64,000 nucleotides of DNA. Origin: Bacteroidales bacterium UBA3843. Its GTDB lineage: Bacteria; Bacteroidota; Bacteroidia; Bacteroidales; Paludibacteraceae. Made by a program: the position numbers and the translations under genes. Location of the stretch: positions 341,008-405,007 of the forward strand of contig DGHR01000003.1 of NCBI GenBank assembly GCA_002392745.1, in the 5' to 3' direction. Positions 34,901 to 43,086 of the stretch are shown here, piece by piece. The notes below the pieces were generated by a model. It did not search any database. It saw nothing but the letters and a program-made list of their open reading frames with translations, and was not told where the DNA came from. Numbering within the stretch: position 1 is the first letter of the stretch; every line of letters begins with the position of its first letter.

Positions 34901-35439
34901 ACGATAGCCATACCCGTGGAAATAAGCACCACCACCGGCTCGAACCACGATTGCGCCATCAGGAACAGCACCAGCGCTATCAGCACCGCCGCGATAATCA
35001 TCACGGACACAGGAGGCGTAGCGCCGTCCTGGCTGGTCTCCACCACGCAGTTGCCGCCGAAACGGTTGCTAATCTGTTTGCCCAGCGATTTCTGGTCCAC
35101 CGACTTGGGCACATCCAGGTCGAACACCGTATAGGCACTGTCGGTGCTGTAACGGTAAGTGACACTGTGCACATCGGGATAGGCCTCGAGCAGCGTAGCG
35201 ATACCCGGCACCTCAGGGGGACGCACCCCCTCGAACATCACATGGACATCCGCACCGGACATCTGCGCCGACGAACCGAACTCGGACGTGACAATCTCCA
35301 GTCCGCGCTTCATCTGCGAATTGTCTGGCAGATACTTGGTCATATCCGCATTGACATTGACATGCAGCATCAGTATGCCGCATACCACAGTCAGCAGGAC
35401 GGTGACAGCCAGTAATATGTAATGTGCACTGCGCTTCAT
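31987..35439 (-). CDS. MMPL-family RND exporter
   Basis: An 1150-aa protein with the two-fold RND layout: TM1, a large periplasmic domain, a TM2-6 bundle (VSVMIIAAVLIALVLFLMAQ, SLDYCIVLLNRYRQEQDEH), a second periplasmic loop, then a second bundle with ATIDYGILFANYYREFRR. The Ser/Asp-Tyr pattern of the proton relay is present in both halves. The second loop is enlarged by Ala/Pro/Ser/Thr-rich stretches (about residues 500-560 and 730-770). The family moves lipids or hydrophobic compounds. It is cotranscribed with the pseudouridine synthase 3 nt upstream and ends before the terminator–promoter at 31884-31927. Confidence 0.9.
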   Translation of the reverse strand: MKRSAHYILLAVTVLLTVVCGILMLHVNVNADMTKYLPDNSQMKRGLEIVTSEFGSSAQMSGADVHVMFEGVRPPEVPGIATLLEAYPDVHSVTYRYSTDSAYTVFDLDVPKSVDQKSLGKQISNRFGGNCVVETSQDGATPPVSVMIIAAVLIALVLFLMAQSWFEPVVVLISTGMAIVLNMGTNALLPSVSITTNFIGSILQAVLSLDYCIVLLNRYRQEQDEHTDRRTAILAANRALRKAAPSILSSALTTIVGLLMLCFMRLKIGADMGIVLAKGVACSLLCTFTVMPSLMLLFRRTINHSQKRVFVPPTDGMARFATSHKVTMAIFAVVLFFASWFLSRRTTIFFSAQAESRIEKVFPSPNPFVLVYDTHDEDSVLMFVDTLMAQPGIQTIISYPTLMSQRLMPADMTSHIRTLTTTFADMMPAGAASMPPEAMDMLSPDIIRLAYFMRTYPDTVIRLEFPDLVRFMHDDCVRNPLFAGYIDDEMREQLDMLMSMMNRPEEEAAPVAETSGPSRSKTPSPASRDTSSKPAATRDTTTGTPAVPVARDSAAEPPLTNALSSPDMAALPASEPLPVPAVSEPERIALVPFIETLNTTHTSPVTIEMRKLTDTMALRLPMAVNEMAAFIGSTPIQTRLVYGYAPGKVKQLTPLQYVHLLTDDLFQRKGLAGMISDEQRTMLGQRARLMDLANANASLTPAEMNTMLHAFGIDEFTDSQLLALSQANQPETESASAAPSAAPATPSPIITDSIASMLRTISALQDSLARSRMAREEKEKAGVLVKSSSEQPVVAASHKPSREDQQAELFTELMFGEQAYTSAQMAKHLAQLMQLSGVKSAPVTPSQMSLLYTYYAAAHSACDTMRMGLDALLAYACDTLVYDPRLEEFVPDSVRTQAGSIHAQIKSGIGQLRQPDHSLLVLLTTLPPESAETYAFVDTLTALADAHLPGEHYYVGESVMYAEMRGGFDHEMNVVTLLTILAIFLIVAVTFRSLVVPTILVVTVMTAFYVNVVVAGLVSGRMLYLAYLIVQAILMGATIDYGILFANYYREFRRTMTQYDAAAAAYRGSIRTILTSGLIMVLGPGVMALLIDDLMISNIVGCLAVGAFMAIVLILTVVPAVLVALDKWVVYGKKNRYSAPPEDIDCPVEE

Positions 35440-35442
35440 TGG

Positions 35443-36483
35443 TTATTCAAAAGCCCCCATATGGAGCATAGCCACCTCTTTGGGAGTCAGGAAACGCCAT
35501 TTGCCGCGGCCTACGTTTTTCTTGGTCAGGCCGGCAAACGATACACGGTCAAGCGAAACGACCTTGTATCCCACTTTCTCAAAGATACGGCGGACAACAC
35601 GGTTCTGGCCGGAGTGAATCTCCAGACCTATATGACGGCGGTCGTCCTTGGGGAACTCCAGAGCGTCGGGGATGACGCGTTCGTCATCCAGCACCACACC
35701 GGCGCGGATGATAGCCTCGTCCACCTCGTCCAGGTCATGGTCAAGTGTGGCGGCATAGATTTTCTTCTTGTTGAACTTAGGATGGGTCAGCCGTGCCGCC
35801 AGGTCGCCGTCGTTGGTCAGCAGCAATACACCCGTGGTGTTGCGGTCGAGCCGGCCAACAGGATAGATGCGCTCGGCGCAGGCATTGCGCACGATGTCGA
35901 TGACGGTGTTACGCTCCTGCGGGTCATCGGTGGTGGTAACCGTGTTCTTGGGTTTGTTCAGCAGGATATAGACCTTGCGCTCGCGGCGGACGGGTTGGTC
36001 ATGAAAACGAACCTCGTCGGTAGGCAGCACCTTCGCTCCCAGCGAATCGACCACCTGTCCGTTGACGGTAATCACGCCGGCCTGGATAAAATCATCCGCC
36101 TCGCGACGCGAACAGATACCGGCATTGGCCAGGTATTTATTGAGTCGCATGGGTTTGGTCAGGTCCTCGTGTTCACGCTGATAGGTCTGGCGCTTGCGCT
36201 CGGAATAGACCGAGTCGTTGTGCTTGAACGGACGTGATGCCGGACGGCGGAAAGAGGAATGTTCTGTTGAACGGGAAACCGACTGCCCCTCCCGCTGGAA
36301 ACGGGGACGCGGCTCGTCGGTCGAACGGAAACGGGGGCGGCTGTCACGACCGGTCTCATCCTCTCGATGAAAACGCGGACGCTGCTGACCGGTGCGCTGA
36401 AAACGCGGGCGGGCGCCTCCCTCATTGCGGGAGGAACCGGAATGACGGTCCTCGCCGTTGTTGTTGAAATGGTTGTTGTACAT
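35443..36483 (-). CDS. rluB: rRNA pseudouridine synthase (RsuA/RluB/RluF family) with basic N-terminal extension
   Basis: About 346 aa from the ATG at 36483. An Arg/Asn-rich, low-complexity first 105 residues (repeated RPRFQR- and RPRFHR-like units) precede an S4 domain, MRLNKYLANAGICSRREADD, and the synthase domain with the catalytic Asp in VGRLDRNTTGVLLLTNDGDL. It converts uridine to pseudouridine in 23S or 16S rRNA; the RluB subtype is a guess. The disordered basic tail is common in Bacteroidota homologues and may bind RNA. The start is ambiguous by up to 22 codons. Confidence 0.9.
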   Translation of the reverse strand: MYNNHFNNNGEDRHSGSSRNEGGARPRFQRTGQQRPRFHREDETGRDSRPRFRSTDEPRPRFQREGQSVSRSTEHSSFRRPASRPFKHNDSVYSERKRQTYQREHEDLTKPMRLNKYLANAGICSRREADDFIQAGVITVNGQVVDSLGAKVLPTDEVRFHDQPVRRERKVYILLNKPKNTVTTTDDPQERNTVIDIVRNACAERIYPVGRLDRNTTGVLLLTNDGDLAARLTHPKFNKKKIYAATLDHDLDEVDEAIIRAGVVLDDERVIPDALEFPKDDRRHIGLEIHSGQNRVVRRIFEKVGYKVVSLDRVSFAGLTKKNVGRGKWRFLTPKEVAMLHMGAFE

Positions 36484-36547
36484 AGCATCTTTGCGTGCTC
36501 CCGCACGCGTGTACCTTAAAAATAATTTATATAATTTATTGTGCGAC

Positions 36548-36576
36548 AAAGGCTCTGAGTCATCCGACCCAGAGCC
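36548..36576 (-). terminator. Stem-loop after rpmF
   Basis: GGCTCTG…CAGAGCC 7-bp stem with a 12-nt loop between rpmF and the pseudouridine synthase. The T-run after it is weak, so it may be partial termination or processing. Confidence 0.5.
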
Positions 36577-36598
36577 TGTCCTTCACACCTATAGCTGA

Positions 36599-36784
36599 TT
36601 AAGCCTCGGCTGCCTGCTCGATAGCCAGTTTACCACGATAGTAACCGCAGCTGGGGCAAACAGTGTGGTAGATGTACATTGCGCCGCAGTTAGGGCATAC
36701 GGCCAATGTAGGAGCCTTGACTACGTCATGCGTACGACGTTTGGCTTGACGGGTGTGTGATTGACGTCTTTTAGGATGTGCCAT
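36599..36784 (-). CDS. rpmF: 50S ribosomal protein L32
   Basis: 61 aa from the canonical start MAHPKRRQS. VCPNCGAMYIYHTVCPSCGY gives the four-Cys zinc ribbon (CxxC…CxxC). It lies downstream of the DUF177 gene, the usual yceD-rpmF pairing. Confidence 0.97.
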   Translation of the reverse strand: MAHPKRRQSHTRQAKRRTHDVVKAPTLAVCPNCGAMYIYHTVCPSCGYYRGKLAIEQAAEA

Positions 36785-36964
36785 TTCGCGCTGGCTAAGG
36801 CTCAATACGATTCGCGACCTCGTCGCTCATGAGAATTTTCGCCTTGCCCTCGCTCTTAGCTCGGAATATCGTTTCACTAGCATTCCTCGCTAGGTTTGAG
36901 GACGCCTCCTAGCCAGTAAGGAGGGATTAATTATTGTACAATACGTTATTATTCTATATCACTA
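36785..36964. other. Intergenic region between DUF177 and rpmF
   Basis: 180 bp without a gene. It contains the micro-hairpin CCTCCT-AGCCAGTA-AGGAGG at about 36905-36925. Confidence 0.5.
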
Positions 36965-37423
36965 TCAATTTTCGGGATCCGGCTCGTCGCATAGGTGGGA
37001 TTGGAGGAGAAGATCCATTTGCGGGTTGCAACCACCTTCAGGGTGACAGTGGACAAGCGGGATATTGACACTGACTATCTCATAGGTGAGCCAGGATAAA
37101 TCCAAAGTACGATTGGACGATTTACGATGTACGGTTTCTTCGTCCTCCTCGTCTTCCGAGAAAATCACTTGCTCATCATCTATTTCAAGGGGCATCGGGT
37201 CGAGGCACCTATCGCACACAACAAAGACAGTTCCACGAACCGCTATGTTGAGCTGATAGTCCTCCTCCCGGAGATTTAGCGTCACTTTGCCAACCACCTC
37301 TCCGCGCAGGATTTCCGACTTCTCGAGAGAAGCAAAAAAATCATCATTCAGCTGAATATCAAACGAATGCGTGCCTATTGGCAGGCGCGATAAATCGATG
37401 ATATTGTGATTGGTTTCGCTCAT
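36965..37423 (-). CDS. DUF177 (YceD-like) protein
   Basis: About 152 aa from the ATG at 37423; the longer frame crosses the promoter at 37441 and is not credible. VCDRCLDPMPLEIDDE carries the conserved CxxC, followed by an acidic stretch and SWLTYEIVSVNIPLVHCHPE, both typical. The family is linked to 23S rRNA accumulation and lies upstream of rpmF, as here. Confidence 0.9.
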   Translation of the reverse strand: MSETNHNIIDLSRLPIGTHSFDIQLNDDFFASLEKSEILRGEVVGKVTLNLREEDYQLNIAVRGTVFVVCDRCLDPMPLEIDDEQVIFSEDEEDEETVHRKSSNRTLDLSWLTYEIVSVNIPLVHCHPEGGCNPQMDLLLQSHLCDEPDPEN

Positions 37424-37440
37424 GGGCGCAAAATCGGGTG

Positions 37441-37478
37441 CAAAGGTACTGCTTTTTTTTGAATTGACCAAATTTTTT
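37441..37478 (-). promoter_or_regulatory. Promoter of DUF177–rpmF
   Basis: Minus strand TTGGTC (-33), poly-A spacer, TACCTTTG (-7). It shares 25 identical bases with the pheS promoter at 38585-38609. Confidence 0.8.
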
Positions 37479-37514
37479 GCGTACTTTTTTTTGCAAAAAT
37501 AAATCAGAAGGGTT

Positions 37515-38558
37515 TTAGCAGCTCTCGAACTGGCGCAGGAAGCGGACATCGTTCTCCGAGAAGAGGCGGAGGTCCTTCACGCGATATTTGAGGTTGGTGA
37601 TACGCTCCACACCCATGCCGAAGGCATAGCCGCTATAGACCTTGCTGTCGATACCGCACGACTCCAGCACATTCGGGTCCACCATGCCGCAACCGAGGAT
37701 CTCTACCCAGCCCGTTCCCTTGCAGAACGAGCAGCCTTTGCCGCCGCATATATTGCAACTGATATCCATCTCGGCAGACGGTTCCGTGAACGGGAAATAG
37801 GACGGACGGAGACGAATCTTGGTCTCCGAGCCGAACATCTCCTTGGAGAAATAGAGCAACGCCTCTCTGAGGTCAGCGAAACTGACGTTCTTGTCCACAT
37901 ACAGTCCCTCCACCTGATGGAAGAAGCAGTGCGCACGGGCTGAGATGGCCTCGTTGCGATAGACGCGACCCGGACAGAGCACGCGAATCGGAGGCTTCTG
38001 GCTGGTCATAACACGCGTCTGCACAGACGAGGTATGCGAGCGAAGCAGTATATCCGTGGGTTTCTGCACTCCCGGCTCCTTCTCGATGAAGAACGTGTCC
38101 TGCATGTCGCGCGCAGGGTGTTCGGGCGCGAAGTTGAGCATGCTGTACACATGTTTGTCATCCTCCACTTCCGGTCCCTCCGCCACGGTAAAACCGATGC
38201 GGGAGAAGATATCGATAATCTCTTCGCGCACCAGCGAAAGCGGGTGGCGCGTACCCAACTGGATAGGATCCGGCGTACGGGTCAAATCCAGTTTGTCGCC
38301 TGCCGCCTGACAGCTGTCAGAGATCTGCTCACGCATGGTGTTGATGCGGGTCTCCGTCTCCTGACGAAGCTGGTTGAGCATCTGACCAATCTCGCGTTTC
38401 TGGTCGGAAGGTACATTGCGGAACTCGTTGAATAGCGCAGTGATTTCGCCCTTTTTACTCAGATATTTGATACGCAACGCCTCCAGTTCCTCGGCGTTTG
38501 ATGCCTGAAGATTCTGAACCTGCGTCATTAGGGATTGTATAGTATCTTTTAATGCCAT
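37515..38558 (-). CDS. pheS: Phenylalanine–tRNA ligase alpha subunit
   Basis: 347 aa from the ATG at 38558. The N-terminal coiled coil (about residues 1-90) is followed by class II motif 2 (TDILLRSHTSSVQTRVM … PGRVYRNEAISARAHCFFHQ) and motif 3 FGMGVERITNLKYRVKDLR. A CNICGGKGCSFC pair of CxxC elements lies before motif 3. It charges tRNA-Phe together with PheT, which is elsewhere. The upstream in-frame extension crosses the promoter and was trimmed. Confidence 0.97.
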   Translation of the reverse strand: MALKDTIQSLMTQVQNLQASNAEELEALRIKYLSKKGEITALFNEFRNVPSDQKREIGQMLNQLRQETETRINTMREQISDSCQAAGDKLDLTRTPDPIQLGTRHPLSLVREEIIDIFSRIGFTVAEGPEVEDDKHVYSMLNFAPEHPARDMQDTFFIEKEPGVQKPTDILLRSHTSSVQTRVMTSQKPPIRVLCPGRVYRNEAISARAHCFFHQVEGLYVDKNVSFADLREALLYFSKEMFGSETKIRLRPSYFPFTEPSAEMDISCNICGGKGCSFCKGTGWVEILGCGMVDPNVLESCGIDSKVYSGYAFGMGVERITNLKYRVKDLRLFSENDVRFLRQFESC

Positions 38559-38584
38559 AGTAGGGTTAATTTCAAAAAATCGTA

Positions 38585-38620
38585 CAAAGGTACTGCTTTT
38601 TTTTGAATTACGCAAGCCTG
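38585..38620 (-). promoter_or_regulatory. Promoter of pheS
   Basis: TTGCGTAA (-33), poly-A spacer and TACCTTTG (-7) on the minus strand, about 30 nt upstream of the pheS ATG. The spacer and -7 are identical to the DUF177 promoter. Confidence 0.8.
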
Positions 38621-38950
38621 CAAGCATTTTTCCTAAAAAAACGTACCCGGCGGCGCAGTTATCGCAGGGAAACAATCCGGGGTTGTTCCCTACCCGAACC
38701 TACTGCCGCAAGGAGAAGCATGAAGGGACAGAAAGTTTACTTTTATTAAGATTTGCCGAAAACGCCTTCCGCCGGCGAACTTATTATATATTCCTGATTT
38801 TCAGCATTTTTCAAAATTGTTATCGGAGGCAAATCGGAGTCTTGTCGAAGGCGTATCGAAGGTATTACCGATGCAACACCTGTGTATTCCGATTCGCAAA
38901 GTTTACGATTATTAAGATTATGTTCATTCTGTTCCGCGCACAGACGCGCA
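38621..38950. other. Divergent intergenic region pheS/glyA
   Basis: No gene seen. AT-rich with no strong hairpin; carries the upstream parts of two divergent promoters. Confidence 0.5.
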
Positions 38951-38983
38951 TTTGCATGTTTCAGAAAAAAGTAGTAAATTTGC
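38951..38983 (+). promoter_or_regulatory. Promoter of glyA
   Basis: TTGCATG (-33), TAG, then TAAATTTG (-7, 38975-38982), about 30 nt ahead of the glyA ATG. Confidence 0.8.
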
Positions 38984-39011
38984 GGCACGATTAACCAAAA
39001 ATGAAAATAGT

Positions 39012-40292
39012 ATGAACCGAGACAATGAGGTTTTTAACGTTATCCGCCGTGAGCGCGAGCGTCAGATGAAAGGCATCGAATTGATAGCCAGTGAGAATTT
39101 CGTAAGCGACCAGGTGATGGAAGCCATGGGCAGTGTGCTGACCAACAAATACGCCGAGGGTTATCCCGGCCACCGCTATTACGGCGGTTGCGAGGTGGTG
39201 GATATCGCGGAAAACATCGCACGCGACAGGCTGAAACAGCTGTATGGAGCCGAGTACGTAAACGTACAACCCCACTCCGGCGCACAAGCCAACATGGCGG
39301 TCTTCATGGCATGTCTGAAGGCCGGCGACACCTTCATGGGGCTGAACCTCAGCCACGGTGGCCACCTGAGCCACGGTTCGGCAGTCAATTTCTCGGGACT
39401 GATGTTCAACGCCATCGGATATGACCTGAACGAAGAGACGGGGCGCGTGGATTACGACGACCTGGAGATGAAAGCGCGCACCCACAGACCGAAACTGATT
39501 ATCGCAGGCGCAAGTGCCTACAGCCGTGAATGGGACTACGCACGTATCCGCCGTGTGGCGGATGAGGTTGGCGCTATTTTCATGGTGGACATGGCGCACC
39601 CGGCAGGACTGATTGCCGCCGGATTGCTGGACAACCCGCTCCGGTATGCGCATATCGTCACCAGCACCACCCATAAGACACTGCGCGGACCGCGCGGAGG
39701 CGTTATTCTGATGGGGAAAGATTTTGACAACCCGTGGGGCAAGACCACTCCGAAGGGCGAAATCAAGAAGATGAGCGCCCTGCTCGACTCCGCCGTCTTC
39801 CCGGGCACACAAGGCGGGCCGTTGGAGCACGTGATAGCCGCCAAAGCCGTAGCCTTCGGCGAGGCGCTGACGGAGGATTTCAAGGTGTACCAGCGTCAGG
39901 TGAAAAAGAACGCCGCCGTGATGGCACAGGCGTTTATCGACAAAGGCTACAAAGTGATTTCAGGCGGTACGGACAACCACTCGATGCTGATTGACCTGCG
40001 CACCAAATATCCGGAATTGACCGGCAAAGTGGCGGAACAGGCGCTGGTGAGCGCAGACATCACAACCAACAAGAACATGGTGCCCTTCGACAGCCGCTCG
40101 GCGTTCCAGACATCCGGACTGCGCTTCGGCACACCGGCCATCACCACCCGAGGCCTGAAAGAGGACCGGATGGGATGGATTGTGGAACTGATTGACCGCG
40201 TGCTGCAAGACCCGGCGAACGACACGGTAATAGCCGCGGTTCGCGAAGAAGTGAACCGCGAGATGACTCAGCATCCGTTGTTTGCCTGGTAA
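39012..40292 (+). CDS. glyA: Serine hydroxymethyltransferase
   Basis: 426 aa. [25 protein letters not shown], the PLP lysine in [19 protein letters not shown] and the C-terminal [10 protein letters not shown] match SHMT throughout. It makes glycine and 5,10-methylene-THF from serine. The start ATG at 39012 follows the promoter; the upstream in-frame ATG at 38952 lies within the promoter's -33 box and is rejected. It converges with the AraC gene, 9 bp away. Confidence 0.98.
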   Translation: MNRDNEVFNVIRRERERQMKGIELIASENFVSDQVMEAMGSVLTNKYAEGYPGHRYYGGCEVVDIAENIARDRLKQLYGAEYVNVQPHSGAQANMAVFMACLKAGDTFMGLNLSHGGHLSHGSAVNFSGLMFNAIGYDLNEETGRVDYDDLEMKARTHRPKLIIAGASAYSREWDYARIRRVADEVGAIFMVDMAHPAGLIAAGLLDNPLRYAHIVTSTTHKTLRGPRGGVILMGKDFDNPWGKTTPKGEIKKMSALLDSAVFPGTQGGPLEHVIAAKAVAFGEALTEDFKVYQRQVKKNAAVMAQAFIDKGYKVISGGTDNHSMLIDLRTKYPELTGKVAEQALVSADITTNKNMVPFDSRSAFQTSGLRFGTPAITTRGLKEDRMGWIVELIDRVLQDPANDTVIAAVREEVNREMTQHPLFAW

Positions 40293-40301
40293 ATACAGTT
40301 A

Positions 40302-41159
40302 TCAGGAGTGTTTATGCTTGCGCAGGCGATTGGGCGTAAAGCCGGTATGCTTCTTGGTGTACTGGCAGAAGAAGCTGGCATTGGGGAATCCCATCTCTAA
40401 CGCCACGTCGCGGATAGGTGCCGTGGATGAGCGCAAGCGTTGCTTGATCTCGCTGACGGTGATATCCGCTATCCAGTCGCTCGCCGATTTGCCGCTGCGT
40501 GCCTTGCTGATTTCCGACAGATATTTGGGAGTAATACCCAACTGGGCCGCAAACCATTGCACTTCGCGTTGGTAGGGGTTCTGCTGGAGCAGATGCATAA
40601 ACTCGCTGAAGGTGTAATCGCTCTGGTTGGTAGAACTGCGATTCTGTCCGACAGAAGGAATCAGCATACGGTCCAGATAATTGAGCATCTCCATAGTAGC
40701 CGCACGGGCTATGGACATCAGTATCTGGCGGCGGTTGTCACGCTGACGGTCCCGCAACTGCAGACTCAGCAGTTGGAAATAAGCCCGGCAATACTCGATG
40801 GATACGGACGAGAGGTGGAACACAGGATTGGAACGCAGATATTCCAGTTTCTCATACCAACGGGGTTCGATACGCATATGGTCCAGTATCAGCTCTTCGA
40901 ATACGGTTTCCGCTACGGTCAGCTGACGGAAACGGTAATCCGCGGAATACTCATACGGCCCCAGTTGGGCACCGAATGTCGGAATGCGGACAAACAGGTC
41001 GTTCGGGCCGATACGGATAGTCCGGCCGTTAAGCACGACATCAATATGCCCCGCTTCGCACAAAATCATGGTCATAGACGTAGTAGAACGTGTTTCACGG
41101 CATTCGCGGAAGCCCTCCACATCATCCGTCAGGAAAATAGAATCAGTGTACAATGTCAT
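40302..41159 (-). CDS. AraC-family transcriptional regulator
   Basis: 285 aa. An N-terminal cupin-like half (SMTMILCEAGHIDVVLNGRT) is followed by the two helix-turn-helices: EVQWFAAQLGITPKYLSEIS and RLRSSTAPIRDVALEMGFPN with ASFFCQYTKKHTGFTPNRLR, the AraC signature. Probably responds to a small ligand; the target is unknown. It has its own promoter at 41221-41253. Confidence 0.93.
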   Translation of the reverse strand: MTLYTDSIFLTDDVEGFRECRETRSTTSMTMILCEAGHIDVVLNGRTIRIGPNDLFVRIPTFGAQLGPYEYSADYRFRQLTVAETVFEELILDHMRIEPRWYEKLEYLRSNPVFHLSSVSIEYCRAYFQLLSLQLRDRQRDNRRQILMSIARAATMEMLNYLDRMLIPSVGQNRSSTNQSDYTFSEFMHLLQQNPYQREVQWFAAQLGITPKYLSEISKARSGKSASDWIADITVSEIKQRLRSSTAPIRDVALEMGFPNASFFCQYTKKHTGFTPNRLRKHKHS

Positions 41160-41220
41160 AAGTGGTTGGATTTGGGTAAGCAGAATTTATGTTTTAGTTG
41201 TGATTGTGCATGATTTGCGA

Positions 41221-41253
41221 GCAAAAGTACAATAAATTTCCCAAACCTGCAAA
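41221..41253 (-). promoter_or_regulatory. Promoter of the AraC-family gene
   Basis: Minus strand TTGCAGG (-33) and TACTTTTG (-7, 41222-41229). The leader to the ATG is about 55 nt. Confidence 0.75.
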
Positions 41254-41264
41254 TAATTTACGTA

Positions 41265-41300
41265 TTTTTTGCAAATTTAAAGAAAAATCGCTAACTTTGC
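41265..41300 (+). promoter_or_regulatory. Promoter of the DUF4837 gene
   Basis: TTGCAAAT (-33) and TAACTTTG (-7, 41292-41299), ATG at 41320. Divergent from the AraC promoter. Confidence 0.8.
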
Positions 41301-41319
41301 ACCCAAAATCAATAGTAAT

Positions 41320-42441
41320 ATGAAAAAAATGTTGTATTTTGCGCTGGTAGCGCTGGTCATGATGAGTTGTGGTAAAAGCGGCGGACGGATGCTGACTTCG
41401 GCCACCGGAACTATCTATGAATGTCTGGTTGTGATGCCCGACCGGCCGCTGGATGCGGCGCAACGGGAACTGATTGCGCACTCCCTGACGCCTACAGGCA
41501 GCGCCTATGCCGAACCCGTCAACACCACATACGACATGGTGCGCGCCACGCTGGCTGCCGACATGCCGTGCATGCCACAGATGGAGCCCTATCTGAAACT
41601 GTCGCAGGTGAATATATCCCTCTTCGACGACTACCTCAAGCCTACACGCAACATCCTGATTATAGATGTCAACCGCGACAAATACACCGGTCTGAAGGTA
41701 CAGCGCAGCCGCAACGTATGGGCGAAGCCGCAGGCTGTCTTCCGCATCCAGGCACCCAATGACGAGACCGTGGTGAGCTACTGGATGGAGCATGGCACGG
41801 AGGTTAGGGATTGGTTCGTTCGCGAAGAGATGAACCGTCAAATCAGTTTCTCGCGCGCCAATACCAACAAGGAAGCGCGTGCGCGGCTGCAACAGCAGGG
41901 CTACGACATGCTGATTCCCGAGGACTATATGCTCATCATGGATACCGCCATCGCCATAAATGACCAAATGACAAATGGTCAAATGACAAATGTCTTGTGG
42001 TGCTGCAACAACAAGGGCCCCATGCGCCGCGACATACTCGTTTACAGCTATCCCTACACCGCGCAGGAGCAGTTCAGCCATGAGTCGATATGCGCCATGC
42101 GGGACGCCGTCATGGGACGGTTGGTATCCGCACAGGTCGAAGGTAGCCATATGGGCACGGAATACCGCTATTTCCCGCCCGTCTCGCGCCAGGTGAAAGC
42201 ACTGAACGACTCCACCGGCGGTTTCTATGCCGTCGAGACACGCGGGCTATGGAAAATACTGGACGGAGAAGCCATGGGCGGACCGTATGTCAGCCTGACA
42301 CGTCTGGACCAGGTGAACGGCCGCGTTGTGACGGCCGAGACTTTCCTCTTCGCCAGCGGACAGAAGAAACGCAATGCGTTGCGCCAGGCGGAAGCGATAC
42401 TCTATTCGTTGGAGATGCCTAACGAACGCCAGCGCAGATAA
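41320..42441 (+). CDS. DUF4837 family lipoprotein
   Basis: 373 aa. The lipoprotein signal is MLYFALVALVMMSCGKSGG with lipobox Cys at about residue 16. DUF4837 features follow: EPYLKLSQVNISLFDDYLKP, TRNILIIDVNRDKYTG, NNKGPMRRDILVYSYPYT and RYFPPVSRQVKA. Role unknown; probably periplasmic or outer-membrane anchored. At about residues 213-224 a direct repeat (TCAAATGACAAATG words) encodes DQMTNGQMTN in frame, probably an insertion. Its 3' end overlaps the convergent pnuC by 40 nt. Confidence 0.85.
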   Translation: MKKMLYFALVALVMMSCGKSGGRMLTSATGTIYECLVVMPDRPLDAAQRELIAHSLTPTGSAYAEPVNTTYDMVRATLAADMPCMPQMEPYLKLSQVNISLFDDYLKPTRNILIIDVNRDKYTGLKVQRSRNVWAKPQAVFRIQAPNDETVVSYWMEHGTEVRDWFVREEMNRQISFSRANTNKEARARLQQQGYDMLIPEDYMLIMDTAIAINDQMTNGQMTNVLWCCNNKGPMRRDILVYSYPYTAQEQFSHESICAMRDAVMGRLVSAQVEGSHMGTEYRYFPPVSRQVKALNDSTGGFYAVETRGLWKILDGEAMGGPYVSLTRLDQVNGRVVTAETFLFASGQKKRNALRQAEAILYSLEMPNERQRR

Positions 42442-43064
42442 CCAAAGACGCAGTTGCAACACCAGAACGCATACTGCGCCGTCATGCAATAGTCGCCCAC
42501 GTATATCCACATGACGACAGAGGTCAGATCGACCGCCATCCACAGGAACCATTGGTCGGTAAAGGCCAGAACCATCAGCACCTGGGCTACCAGTGCCATG
42601 ACTGTAGTGAACGCGTCCAGATACGGCGTGGGGTCATCGGTATAGTGCGCCATGAGCCATCCTGCCCCACCCGACACCAGCACCGCCACCAGCACAATGA
42701 GCAGCAGCATCCGCCACGACAGACGACGGGTGCGGATACGGTTTTCGTTCGCCGGGTTCATACGGCGGCGCCATACATACACGCCGTAAATCATCGTCAG
42801 GAAATAATAGATGTTGATAGCCTCCTCGCCGTACAAGTGCGCGCGCATACATAAATAGGTGTAGGTCAGCACCTGGGCGAAACCGAAAACGTATGTGAAT
42901 ATACTGCCCTGCGCCATCAGGCATACCGAACACACGCCCAGACAGCCGCTGAGCAGGGACAGCCATCCGCCGCCGGTAATCATGAACGTGACGACTTGTA
43001 TCAGCAGTCCCACGGCCATGAACGTCCGGTCGAACCATTTGCTATGCAACATATCGCTGGGCAC
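42402..43064 (-). CDS. pnuC: Nicotinamide riboside transporter PnuC
   Basis: 220 aa with seven likely membrane segments. The family motifs are FGFAQVLTYTYLCMRAHLYG, EEAINIYYFLTMIYGVYVWR and QWFLWMAVDLTSVVMWIYVG. It takes up nicotinamide riboside for NAD synthesis by facilitated diffusion. The GTG at 43064 lies 22 nt after the Ig-like lipoprotein gene; an ATG at 43052 is possible. It overlaps the convergent DUF4837 gene by 40 nt. Confidence 0.92.
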   Translation of the reverse strand: MPSDMLHSKWFDRTFMAVGLLIQVVTFMITGGGWLSLLSGCLGVCSVCLMAQGSIFTYVFGFAQVLTYTYLCMRAHLYGEEAINIYYFLTMIYGVYVWRRRMNPANENRIRTRRLSWRMLLLIVLVAVLVSGGAGWLMAHYTDDPTPYLDAFTTVMALVAQVLMVLAFTDQWFLWMAVDLTSVVMWIYVGDYCMTAQYAFWCCNCVFGYLRWRSLGISNE

Positions 43065-43086
43065 GTGTATTTTCCTTGATGAGAAC

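Noticed and set aside
38585..38675. N-terminal extension of PheS beyond the ATG at 38558
   Set aside because: The extension crosses the promoter and a poly-A tract and lacks similarity to PheS.
38991..39830. Long minus-strand frame opposite glyA
   Set aside because: Antisense to a complete SHMT gene and without any recognisable motif.
41194..42150. 318-aa minus-strand frame opposite the DUF4837 gene
   Set aside because: Shadow frame, His-rich and crossing the divergent promoters.
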